Shown in pieces: positions 44,558 to 56,800 of a stretch of 64,000 bases of DNA. Below the pieces are notes generated by a model, which was not told the origin of the DNA, searched no databases, and saw only the letters and a program-made list of their open reading frames with translations. The number at the start of each line of letters is the position of its first letter. Position 1 is the first letter of the stretch. Location of the stretch: NCBI GenBank assembly GCA_036365455.1, contig JAWQUS010000002.1, forward strand, positions 8,804,001-8,868,000, read 5' to 3'. This DNA is from Macrosoma leucophasiata (Eukaryota; Arthropoda; Insecta; Lepidoptera; Hedylidae). The position numbers and the translations under genes were made by a program.

Positions 44558-44781
44558 TTCGTTGATGATACGCGACCATGCGCGACTCGCGCTAAGCGCC
44601 ACTACACTTGTGCCATCGTACGTGGGTAATAGATCCATCCGACATCCGTAGCTCTCACCCATAGCACTCATCCGATCATGTATAAAAATCATAGTTTCGT
44701 TGAACCCTCTTCTACCAATGCAAAGCTTTAGAGTAGTTAAGAGCAATCAAAATGATTTTTGGATATCTATGTTGGTCCATC

Positions 44782-45079
44782 CAGTGGCGGATTTACCAGC
44801 AGGCTGAGTAGGCTTGGGCCTAGGGCTGCAAATTTTTTACAGGGTTAATTTAAATTACCGCATCAGCCTCTTGCAGGCAGCCTCTCTAAATAGTGTTATA
44901 GTTCTCAATGATTCAAACCATAGAAGAAAAGTTGATGATAAATTAATGATAGTTAAATTATTAATAATTATTGATAGAAATAAATATCATTGATAATATG
45001 ATCGTAAACAACATATCAAAAATTATGGGCGGTTAAAATTGAATAGCCTACAGGCGGCAAATTTGTAAATCCGTTACTG
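44782..45079. mobile_element. 298-bp hAT-like MITE with exact 8-bp duplication
   Basis: CAGTGGCGGATTTACCAGCA at the left and TTTGTAAATCCGTTACTG at the right. GGTCCATC is duplicated exactly on both sides (44774-44781, 45080-45087). Same family as 52687-53146. Confidence 0.9.
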
Positions 45080-45449
45080 GGTCCATCCATCCATTCACAG
45101 CAACGAATAGCACATCTCTAATGGAAAAGCAGGCTTATTGGGAAATGGAGTGAAAACTGGCGAGAAAATATTTGCAGCGCCAGTCGCTTACGGTGGGATT
45201 GGGGATTATGTAGAACGTAGGACGCCAGCCTAGGTAACTTCACTCATGGTGAGATTCACAGACCGTTTACTACGACTACGAGTTTCAAAACTCATACATT
45301 TTATTCTACTCTAATTATTCTAAGTAACTATACTTTAATGAAGATAATGTCGTAGTGCGGTCTGTAAATCTCACATTCGGTGCCTTTCAAGTTTTGTGCG
45401 TACTTACCTTTACCATTGCAAGATTATATATTATATATTATCACATTTA

Positions 45450-45515
45450 TCTGGCGCTCTACACTCTCTGCCTATCCCGTTAGGGACCTGGCGTGAAGAT
45501 AAATACATACATACC
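45450..45515 (-). repeat. Shared retroelement end
   Basis: TCTACACTCTCTGCCTATCC and GGGACCTGGCGTGAAGAT, followed by a short (CATA)n run. Same end as at 61485-61550. Confidence 0.55.
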
Positions 45516-45536
45516 TTTACCATTGAAAGATCTTTT

Positions 45537-45770
45537 ACTGGTGGTAGAGTTACACCATTCAATAAACTATCTGCCGCCAAATGGTAGTGTTCAGCACTAC
45601 TGTGTTCCGGTTAGATGGTACTATCACAGAGATAACAACTCAGGTCTCAGGGGTCCTATCACATCTTCATTTTGACCTTTGGTTTTTGTGTAGATGTCTT
45701 TAAGCTGCGGTCATATAATATGTGAACTGCACGCCTCTTTGCCACCTTTATTAGGTAGGTATATAAAAAA
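45537..45770 (+). mobile_element. SINE-like element (family S), old and deleted
   Basis: ACTGGTGGTAGAGTTACACC, AATGGTAGTGTTCAGCACTA, GTGTTCCGGTTAGATGG and TTTGCCACCTTTATT are recognisable; several internal segments are missing. Confidence 0.65.
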
Positions 45771-46204
45771 ATGGTAGGTACTATTCACCGGGTTATATTC
45801 ATGCCAAATTACAGATTTCTGGTATCTACTAGGTACGTATAGAATGGACACTTCGACGTTCCGCCTGATTTCCCCTCTTGCAATCCGAGTCCGCACCTCC
45901 CCTTGAGTACCATTCCAGTAGCCTCGTACACCAAGGTTGCGGGCAACTGTGTGTGTGCGTGTAAAAACACGTCCCAGAGGACTACCCGCCTAACTGAAAT
46001 GCTTTCGTTTAGGACGTTATCTTGTCCGTTTCGTACCGCATATTAAACCATTTTGCTCTTAAGTATATACCTGCGGACGAAAATACTTCCAGGAAAAAGT
46101 TAGGTGGTACGAAATTGATAAGATGTTGTCATAATCGTTACCAAAACGAAGCATTTGAGCTAAGCGGTCGGCCCCCTGGTTGATGCTGTGTAGTAGGCAT
46201 ACGG

Positions 46205-46495
46205 CAACACAGGCCACCGGCCGCGGCGGACCGGAGGGCATAGCCATATGCAGGCTTTCCCCTCTGTCATACAAGCACCAGTGTACTGTGCCGGTCACTG
46301 CCGGTCGCCTAGATGTTTAAATGTGTGCGTGAAATTGTTTATGTATTTTGATAGTCAAGGTGTGACTTTCGTAGTAATAGACGATTTTTGTAGTGTGTCA
46401 CACGTATTTCTCCCCGCAAAAAATTACAAACTGTTTTGCATCGCGTAATAAATGCTATGGCTGCTTCCCTACGGTCCGCCGCGGCCGGTGGCCAG
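46205..46495. repeat. GC-rich inverted repeat pair
   Basis: GGCCACCGGCCGCGGCGGAC at about 46210 and GTCCGCCGCGGCCGGTGGCC at about 46474 are exact reverse complements. About 240 bases lie between them. Probably the subterminal repeats of a small element. Sequence 46075-46190 recurs in part at 59430-59510. Confidence 0.7.
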
Positions 46496-47154
46496 TGTTG
46501 CTCTATGGTAGGAGGTGAATTACTAGAATAAGTGTTTGTATGGCATTTTAGCCGAGTGTCCGCGGTGTGCCTAATCTACGGACAGACAGACGGATGCACA
46601 TGACGAAACTATAGGGGGCACGGCTACGGAACCCTGAAATGTGTCCAGCGTACGCTTTTCTCCTTCATATCAGACGGTACCTACTCCTTTGTACTCCATA
46701 ATTTCATTCAAGTATTGACCGAAAAGGCAAGCATTCTGATTGATTAGATTTCAGGGTTTGTAAGATTAAAGGTTTATTGCTCTAAATCAAATCGCATCCA
46801 ATAAGCGATTACACATTTCTGATAAATATCGATTCCACTCGAAGTGTCATAAATCGAAAAAAATATCCTTTCCTTTTCCTGAGACAATATACCATCTCCC
46901 GTGCTTTCTATAATATTCATTTATTAATTAATCTTTATAAAAAGGATTTTTTTGTCGCCAACTCATTTGTTTTACTGTGGGTTAGATAATTACCCATATT
47001 CCACTATTTGTACAGTTGATAATGTTGTTATTGAAACAAAAAGATTGAACCTCGATTACTTTATATTATGGATCGATTAAATAAAAGTTTTTTTTTTCAA
47101 TCCAAAAATCGCGCATCTGATTAATCGATCTCAGATTGACATATTTGACATCCC

Positions 47155-48887
47155 TAAGGTGCGGCCTCATGGAGCGATAAAATCGCTAGTCGCTCTGACG
47201 TCACGCGGTCTGACGCTGTCACCAGCTGTCACGTCATATGAAGCGATAAAGCTGAAAATGTTGAGCTTTATCGCTGGTCGCTCGTCTTATAATGGCGATC
47301 TAGTTGATTTGTATGGAAATGAAAAACAGTTTTGAGTTTGGGTTATTAACAAGTTATTGTGATATTTTATGTTTTGCTTTGTGTTGACTAATTATGCCCT
47401 CGTATTGTATAAAATAGAAGGACGCAAGAAAAAACGATAAGTTTCATTAAGAGTTAAGACCTGTTTAAGTTTCATAATATGACTTTTAGTGCTATACATT
47501 CATTTTCTAGAAATACCATTGTTTACATAGTGATGTACGAATACTAACCTAACATATCAAAGTATCGATAATATGTATTTCTTATATTATTTTAAATAAT
47601 GTAATATTATATTGTATTATGTACCATTGTAATCGATAGATTTCTCGTATCATAATAAAATATTATATTGGCAATATTTTTTTCCCCTTCTTTTTTTGCT
47701 ATATATACAGCATGGAAAATGATGATTTAAATTTAGAATAATTAGCAACAATATTTATAGAAATCCTTTCACACGCTGCTGGTCGTCATGTCAAAGTCAA
47801 AAAGTTCTATTTTTTATTTAGATTTTTTTAGTTCAGTATTAACCCAGATCCTTTCACAAGGAGCGTCAGCATGAGACTTACATTTGAAGTTGACCCCAAA
47901 AATCAGTTAGGATATTGAAAGAACTATCGATAGTATCGTTACAACCAATACTTTTGATTGCATCGATAGTACAAAACATGGTAATACTATTAATGATCTG
48001 CAATATTATCAATACTATCGATAGAATTTAACTTCGATAGTCGATACTATCGATAGTATTTAACTTTGATAGTCGATAATATCGATAGTTATATCGATAT
48101 TCTCACTATTGACACACTATTGATAGACTGTCGATAGTCTATCGACAGTAGCATATCGAGCGGCATCACTATTCTGCGGTGACGTTTCTTTTAGACGCGG
48201 CGACTAGTGTTGCCGAACTATCGATAGTTTTAATCTATAAAAGCCTATACCATCAAGAATCTTTGAATAAAAGCAGTTCTAAGTTCTAAACGATGGTAGA
48301 GGTGAGTCGATCCTATTATTACAAGTAGATGGTGTTTTTGCTGATTATAGGGAAATAAGTTACGTTATATAAATAGCTGACTAACCGTGAGAACATTACT
48401 CAATTTATATCAATCAATTGTTGGACATATGTATATGTTTGGAGAAAACAAACCTAAGAACTGCTCTCTATGCTCGTTCAACTGCGTCATGGTTTTATTT
48501 AATTATCGATAACACTAACAACACTATAATATCGACACCATGCTACTGTTTTTCTGTTTTCGCGAGAAATTGAAAATACTGTCAAGTGATCAGATTTATC
48601 GCTGGAGACGAGCGACTGGCGTCTTTTGAATATTGAGCCGCGAGAAATTTAAAATGAGTCGCAGGAATTTTAAAATGGAGTCACGTGACCAGATTTATCA
48701 CTGGAAACCAGCGTCTAGCAACTCCATGAGGCCGCATCGGGGTATTTTTGTCGCTAGCGACTAGCGACTAGCGACGTTTAAGACGCGGGAAATTTAAATT
48801 AAGACGCGGGAAATTTAAAAATAGGGTCACGTGACTGGATTTATCGCTGGAATTGAGCGACTAGCGACTGCATGAGGCCGCACCTTA
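47155..48887. mobile_element. 1.7-kb TIR element with TATCGATA-rich core
   Basis: TAAGGTGCGGCCTCATG at the left and CATGAGGCCGCACCTTA at the right are inverted. AGCGAC/GTCGCT motifs occur near both ends, and an extra inner copy of the right end is at 48725-48740. At 47925-48145 there are many CGATAGT and ACTATCG units. No transposase ORF. Confidence 0.75.
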
Positions 48888-49149
48888 AATCACAATCTTA
48901 ATTTTGACATGTTTTTCTATCCAACAACCAATTTTTTTTTGGTTCATGTTTTTTGTTTGTTTGTTCAAGTTTTCATTGAGTGAGTATTGAGTTTCTGATT
49001 ATAATAATATATTGAATTCATCTAGAAGATACATTTTATAAAATTTGGAATTAGCTTGATGCCTGATGACTGAAGTTTCATTTAAAATTGTGATATTGGT
49101 GGTAGTGAGTTGTAACGTACCTGCGAACAAAATAAATTTTTAATTTTAG

Positions 49150-49188
49150 ATGCTTTGTAAGATCACACCCCTTGACGATCGAGTTTAG
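49150..49188 (+). other. Possible upstream ORF before spn-E
   Basis: A 13-codon ATG-to-TAG frame ends six bases before the spn-E start codon. It directly follows TTTTAATTTTAG, which could be a splice acceptor of a 5' untranslated exon. If the leader includes it, initiation at spn-E would need leaky scanning or reinitiation. Transcript ends are not visible in the sequence. Confidence 0.25.
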
Positions 49189-49194
49189 TTAATA

Positions 49195-50761
49195 ATGGAT
49201 GAGTTACGAGCTTTTTTCAATAACCCAAGCCCTGGGGGCTCGAAAGTTGTGAAACTACGCGGGCCTCTAACTGGTGGTCAGCGCGTAACTTCAGAAGACA
49301 ATGTATATGACTTAAATAGACGAGAAGAACATAGACACTCTGTTCTGGTCAGTGGCACCGATTACGCCCGCGAAGTTAAAGAAAAAGAAACTGACTCCTA
49401 TTTAAAGGTATGTTCTTTCCAGTGAACTTTTGCATGCTTGCCATAAAAAAGGCTTCAGTGGCTTAGTGTGAGATTCACAGACTGCATTACAACTTTACTT
49501 AGCAAAGTATGAGTTTTGATAGTTCTAAGTGTACTTCGCTGGAAGTAAAGTCATAGTGAGGTCTGCGATGTGCATTCATTCAGAACAGGAAAGGTTTAAA
49601 AGGTTAGATAAATATGAAGAAATTGAAGGGAAATAGTAAAAATCACAATTTAATTTTCGCATACAAATAGTCTGTATCTATCAAACCTTTGATACATTAT
49701 TTTAATCTGAGGCAATGTGAAATTTGCCGAGTCTGCTAGTTTTAAAATATAATATTTGATTTTGTTTCATAGAATGAACGCGAAAGGGAACAATGGCAGA
49801 GTATTTCAGGTGGTTTGGACTCCATGGAGCATCTTTCCTCTTTTGGCATGTCCATGTTAAACATTGGCGAACTGACTGATGAGGCCATGAATCAGGTGTA
49901 TAGTAAATACTCTTTTCAAATGAAGGAGGATACTAATAATTTAGCAATAAACGATTATAAACAGCAGGTTTGTATATCAATTGTATTTTTTATCATTTTT
50001 GGCCATATTGAAATTATTTTATTATGTAAACTATATTAAAAATTATAATTTTCTTACCCCTGTAATTTTATAGCTTTATTTTTCAGAATTTTCCTGATTT
50101 TTTTCTGAACTTTACTATGATAAAATATTTTACACTTTCAGATTTTGGATCGAATTAATAGCTATCCTGTAGTGATAATTGAGGGTCCCACAGGTTGTGG
50201 CAAAACCACTCAAGTGCCACAATGGATCTTGGATGATGCATTTAAAAATCGAAAACCATGTAAAATAGTTGTGACCCAGCCTAGAAAGATTGCGGCTACA
50301 TCTATTGCCAAAAGAGTAGCACAGGAGCGTGGTTGGGATGTTGGTGGTCTAGTTGGTTATCAGGTAATGTATAATCTACTAGTGGGTCTGGAAAACTTAG
50401 TACTGCGTATTATGAATAGTGTAATATTATATTTTTAATCAGATGTGTGGTTTTGTCGATTCCTTTTTTAAATATTTACTAGTTTTTACTGGTGGTAGAG
50501 CTCCAGTGAGGGAGCTCGAGGGCGTAGGCACCACCGCATTACCTAATATACTTGCCGCTAAATGGTAGTGTTCAGCACTATCGTGTTCCGGTCAGGTGGT
50601 AATGTACGGCTCTGTAATTTCCGGCACAGAGGCATAACACCTAATGCCTCAGGAGTGGCAGCGCATCAGCATTTTGACGTCTGGTCATTGTGTGGGTGTC
50701 TATAGGCTGCAGTCATCACTTAACATCAATGTGAACTGCATGCTTGTTTGCCACTTTTATT

Positions 50762-50803
<42 letters not shown>

Positions 50804-53800
50804 TTACTTACATATACTAACTTAAAAATGCCCGTCTTTTAACCCTTGTATTATGATAGTGTAGAAGTATAAAGAAAAGCTATATAATTAACTAGCGGCC
50901 TGCCCCGGCTTCGCGCAATGTTATCTACCCTCTCCTTCATCTTAGCATGATGTTATATAGCCTATAGCCTTCCTCGATAAATGGATCTTACACTAAAAAG
51001 ATGTTTTCAAATCAATCCAGTACTTCCTGAGATTAGTATGTTCAGGCAAACAAACAAACTCTTCAGCTTTATAATATTAGTATACCTAGATGTTATTTCA
51101 TTTTGTTTTAATTGACTTATGATCCTATGTCCCCTTGATGAGAATGCCTTCAAATATATTGCTATATTTGTTTTTGAGAGAGTACAGTATGACAGATATT
51201 GCATCTATTGACATGTTTGATATGAAAGCTTTGTTGTATTATCTTCAATTCTGTATGGCCTCATAATAACAATCATACAGACATAACAATTAAGGTTTTA
51301 GGGGTGCCAACACATCTGTATTTTAACCTCTAGTTATTGTGTAGATGTCTATAGGCTGCAATCACACATCCATGTGAACAGCAAGCTTGTTTGCCACTTT
51401 CGTAACAAAAAAAAAATATCTTTGCAATCTATTTTACGTAATGTAACTTAATTAAAAAAAAACAATTTTACTGTATGGTTATATACTTTTTTGCTTTACA
51501 CAGAATAAAAATGTTTGTATCGAACAATTTAGATCCTTCAGTCAAAAGCAGATATTTATATTTTTCCAAATTACTATTTGTTACAGGTGGCCTTGGAAAA
51601 CCGCACCACAAGTGATACACGGATTCATTATGTTACTGCAGGTGTACTATTGCAGAAACTGGGTTAGTAACTTGTTCAGTAGATTTCTTTCCTGCTACTA
51701 CAAAGAAATTCCAAAAACCAGGTATTATACATATTTTGATAGTTATAGAAAAATACTTAACTATTATGTTGTTTTATTTTCAGTCAATGCAAAAAATATG
51801 AATGAATATACACATATAATTCTAGACGAAGTGCATGAGCGTGGTCAGGAAATGGATTTCCTTTTGCTTGTTGTTAAAAAGTTGCTCTACACAGTCTCTC
51901 GTACTGTCAAAGTGATACTCATGTCGGCTACGTTCAAGAGAGAAGCATTCGCTAATTATTTCCAAATGCCTACGCCTCAGGGGCTGCAAATGTCTTCGGC
52001 AATCAAAATTGAGAAGAAGGAACAAATGTTCACTGTCAAGATATTCTATCTTGATAATTTAACAAAGTTTAGCTCTGTAAGTTTTCAATATTTTTCCTAC
52101 CAAATTTTTCGAATATATAAAAAAAATGTACTTCCGTTTATACGAAAGACGAATGATTATTATTATAATTATGTAAAACTAGAGTAGAAAATACTTTTAT
52201 GAGTGTGTCAGAATTTATCTGTATAGTTTATTTTTATTTACATGTGATCCAAAAACGTTGTTCTCTTTTTTACGACAATTAATTATTTTTAAACTGCCTC
52301 AGTAGCGTAGTGGTAGCAGGCCACTACTATTACGCTGGAGGTCCTGGGTTCGATTCCCGGGTCGGGGGATATTAGAGATAACGGTTTAAAATCCTTTATC
52401 TCTGCTTCGATTACAGGCGTGAAGATACGTTAATTATTTTTTATATAGACAAGGAGTGCAGAATGCTAGTAATATAAATAATGCATAAAAAATATATTAA
52501 ATTAATAAAAAAATCATTACACGCACTACCATGCATTTGACACACAGTAGGTAAATCTACGTTCACATTTGTTAATTTCAAGACGACGAAACTTATGTGC
52601 TGTGTAGAGTTTCGACCATTGGGCAATTAGTAGTATTACTAAACACCTACGAATATGCTATATTGGTATTCATATTCCCAAAGAACAGGCGGATTTACCA
52701 GCAGGCTGAGTAGGCTGGAGCCTAGGGCAGCAAGTATTAAGGGGCGGCAAGTTTAAGGGGCGGCAGATTCATTCATAATTTTATTTCTATAACGATTTAC
52801 AAAATAAAAAAAAATATACACACACAACATCGAAAATTGGAGGGAAATTAAAATATTTAACTAAAATCGAATTATAGTCCTTTAAACAATGCTAAATATT
52901 TCAATATCTTTACATAAATAATTGCTAAAGTTTAATCGCTGTAAACTTCGATGATTATGAATTTAAAAATAAATCGCAATAGCGCTTCTATATTGTCGTC
53001 GAAAGTTAGCTATAATATACATACTCGTATTTTCTTATCTCTTAATTGTTCTGTAATTGATATGATTGTGGACTACGATATCAAAATTTAGGGGCGGCAA
53101 AAAATGAGTCTAGCCTACAGGCAGCAAATTTGTAAATCCGCCACTGCAAAGAGCCGTTATATAACTTTTTTCATTTTCTAGATTCTACAAGCAGCACCTA
53201 AGGGTGATGACCCGGCTATAGCCCCGGAGATGTACCACGTCGTCGTGAAGTTAATAAATGCATTTGAACTTATCGATAAGCAAGAGGACAAATACTCAGA
53301 TCGATCTCAAGCGGAACTGCCGTCGGTGTTAGTGTTTTTGCCTGGAATAAACGAAATTGAAGAGCTCTATGGATGTTTAACAAATGAAGAACTCAGGTAA
53401 TTTCTGTGTCCCACGATTTTATCCATGTTTAGAATTGTTTCATGTCGAACAATGTTTGTCCCATCTATACACGTGTTCTCACATGTAGTCATTTCTCTGT
53501 CCCTTTCAATCGTAGCGCAATGTATAAACATTCTAATAAAAGGATACATTGACATTCATCAAGACCTTTGGAAAAAAGTTAGGTGTCATCACTGTGTTTC
53601 TTCTAAATAGTACTTACCTAAAAACCTAATATCATTAATCTCTTTCACACTTTATCACTCTTCATCACCTACTCTATAAAAATTAGAACTTCAGATCGAG
53701 TAGTATTATTTACACTCAAGCAAATTATAGCAGCTTAAAGAAAAACGAGACGAATAATATCGATTTCGGATAGCAGTTGTTATTGAATCGTCAACGTAAG

Positions 53801-56800
53801 TCGTAGTGGTATCCAGAGACCTGCAAGATTTTTGCGAAAGGTGTATGTTTCTTGTCTACTTTTAATTCAAATCTTGCTGAATAAAAATGTATGGCAAAAT
53901 TTTGCTGAAAAATATTTTATTTAGGGATCCCCCGCCCCTCATCTAAATCCATCTCATAGTGTTGGATATGTCTTATAAAAATATTGTGAGCTTGTTTTTA
54001 ATAATTTTCGATAAAGGTGTATTATATTATATATTCGTATTATTGGATTGTGAAATATCAAGCTAAAAGAAACCAAGTTTTTCAGAGCCATGCCAGGCTT
54101 CAACCCTGTATCTAAATGGTTTCTTCATTTGAAGGTGTAAATAAAATCATATTTCTCATAGTAGTATTTACTTATAACGAAATTAAAAGGAAAACTATCG
54201 CAACTAAGAAGGCTTCACGAGTAATACTCGACCAACTGAAAAAAAAACTATTTTGAGAAACAGAACCCAATATTGTGCGCTTGGCCAGTTTTAATTAAAT
54301 TTCAATTTGTAAAGTTATGTTTGTCATACAGGGTTCAGCTGGCAGGACCTGAATGTGTTACATACAAGTGGTGGGTGCTGCCTTTGCACTCGACGATCAC
54401 TGTCGACGAGCAAGTGCGCGTATTCCAACGAGCGCCGCTGGGTCAAAGGAAAATTATACTCTCTACTAATATAGCCGAGAGTTCCATTACCGTTCCGGAT
54501 ATCAAATACGGTAAGCTAACTCGCCATAATGTCATTGAAATCTATCAAAGATCAATAAAATTAATTGTAGTTTATATAGTACATTATTCAAATATATTTA
54601 CATACTTTAGGACATGTAATGGAAACATTCCACATAGGATTGATATAGACTAGTGACACTTAGTCAACTAAGTGCCGAGCACTGCACGTGTGCCGCCCTT
54701 TATTATCGCAACGCTCTCTACAACTGACTAGTAATCGCGGAAGTAGAGTGCATCACGTCCCACTAATGTAAAGAGGCCGTGGCTTTGAAGGTTAATGCCT
54801 GATGTTCGTGAATAGTAGAAATAGGTTGAGCTATTGGTTAATGGGCTTTGGTGGAATGGTACATCGATATAGCTGATGAGACGGCACTAGTCTTACTTCA
54901 CCGGACAATCCGTGAGCGCAAAAGGCTCTTAAAGCTTAAATAGTACAGATAGCTGCGATCGTTGGGATAGTTAAGTGCCTTCTAAATTTTGTAATTTTAT
55001 TTAGTTAAAATTAGTTCAATTAATATATTTAAGTTTTTAGTGGAGGTAGAGCTCCAGTGACGGAGCTCGCGGGCGTAGGCACCACCGCATTACCTAATAA
55101 ACTTGCCGCTAAATGGTAGTGTTCAGCACTATCGTGTTCCGGTCAGGTGGTAATGTACGGCTCTGTAATTGTCGACACAGAGGCATAACACCTTAGGCTT
55201 CAGGAGTGGTAACGCATCTGCTTTGTGACCTTGGTCTTTGTGTGGGTGTCTATAGGCTGCAGTCATCACTTAACATCAATGTGAGCTGCATGCTTGCCAC
55301 TAAAAGAGCCAATGCCATTAAAATATCATTGTTGCAGTGGTGGACTTCTGTCTAATGAAAGTGCTGGTGGCGGACGAGAGCACGAACTTCACGTCGTTGC
55401 AGCTCGCATGGGCTTCCAAGACGAACTGCCAGCAGCGCGCTGGACGAGCGGGCCGTGTTCGCGACGGCCGCGTCTACCGTCTTGTTAACAACAAGTTCTA
55501 TGTATGCCTACCTTATTAACGATTACACTCACAATCCTTCAGTAGGGAAATTTTAGTGGTCGTTGAGCTCCAGAGACGTAGCTCGCATTATCTAATCTAC
55601 CTATCGCTAAATGTTAGTGTTCAACGCTATCGTATTCTGATCAGGTGGTATTGTACAGCCCTGTAATTCCTGGCACACAGGTACAACAATTTTCACCACC
55701 ACGCTGCTCCTTTGCGGTTTGATGGGTCCACGGGTTGGCACGGTGGTGGCACGTGGCCAGTCCGTTGTCGGATGTTTTCAAACCGCTAATAAGGCCTTCG
55801 ACAAGGTTTAACGACTGCTATCTATCGATAGCAACCGGGACCGACAACTTATCGTGACGTCCGAAGCACGGAAACGCGCATTTAATTTGACACTAGCGGT
55901 CACCCATCACACAACCGACCGCGTCCGTATCGTACAACCGAGTAGATCGCTTGCGGCGGAATACGAATGTCACATGTATTTAATTATGTAATTTCACATA
56001 GATTTTTATTTTCCAGGATAATTTACCCGACGAATGTCTGCCAGAGATGACCCGGTGTCCGTTAGAGCGCCTAGTGTTGTTAGCCAAAACGTTGGACATG
56101 GGCCCGCCTAGCGACATCTTGGCGCTCGCCATGGATCCGCCCGATATATCGAACATACACCGCACCATACTTGTGCTGAAAGAGGTAACTTTTCTGGATA
56201 CAAGAGTGCTTGTCAGATCTCCAGCAGAGAATATGTTATAATAGTACGTATAGAATGGACATTTCGACGTCCCGTCTGATTTCCTTGCCTCACTCATCTT
56301 CCTCCCGCTTTAGGAACATGAATAAAATTCAACAGTGAGGTTGCGAGCGGGTGAGAGCGGTCTATTTTTAGTTAATTTCGTCACGTAGTCGTAGTCAGTG
56401 CGACGACTTATTTCACGATTGTTTGAACCCTACGTGCTGCATTACTATGTGGCGAGAATGGGCGTATGGAATTTTAGCCGAGTGTCCGCGGTGTCTTCGG
56501 TTGCGTAGCTCTCGTCGGTAGGGTTGCCAGATGGCAGGGATTTCCGGAATTTTGAGTGTTGTCCCGTGTCCAGTAATTTTACTTTGCTGTAACGGAATAA
56601 AAAAAAATATAGTTACTTAGAAAATTTGAATTACATTTTTTTGTCCCGTGTCCAGTATTTTTACTTTGCTGTACCGGAATAAAAAAAATATTGTTAGAAA
56701 AATTGAATTACATTTTTTTTGTATTTAACAGTTTAAGAAGTCGGCGGCGCATTGCTCCGCCTAGTCGTCGGTCTAGGGCCTTACCCAGTCTAGGCCGGGG

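Larger units (their letters stand above)
37856..49194. other. WDR37 - spn-E intergenic region
   Basis: About 11 kb without a recognised gene. The repeats found are listed separately. Stretches 37856-38680, 39300-39840, 40030-40650, 40740-41560, 41890-43090 and 46520-47150 hold AT-rich sequence in which no gene or clear repeat was recognised. ORFs of 60-90 codons occur by chance but have no recognisable motifs. Confidence 0.5.

Noticed and set aside
52294..52370. tRNA gene candidate
   Set aside because: A and B boxes are present but the acceptor stem does not pair, and the same head plus body occurs at 38690, so it is a SINE.
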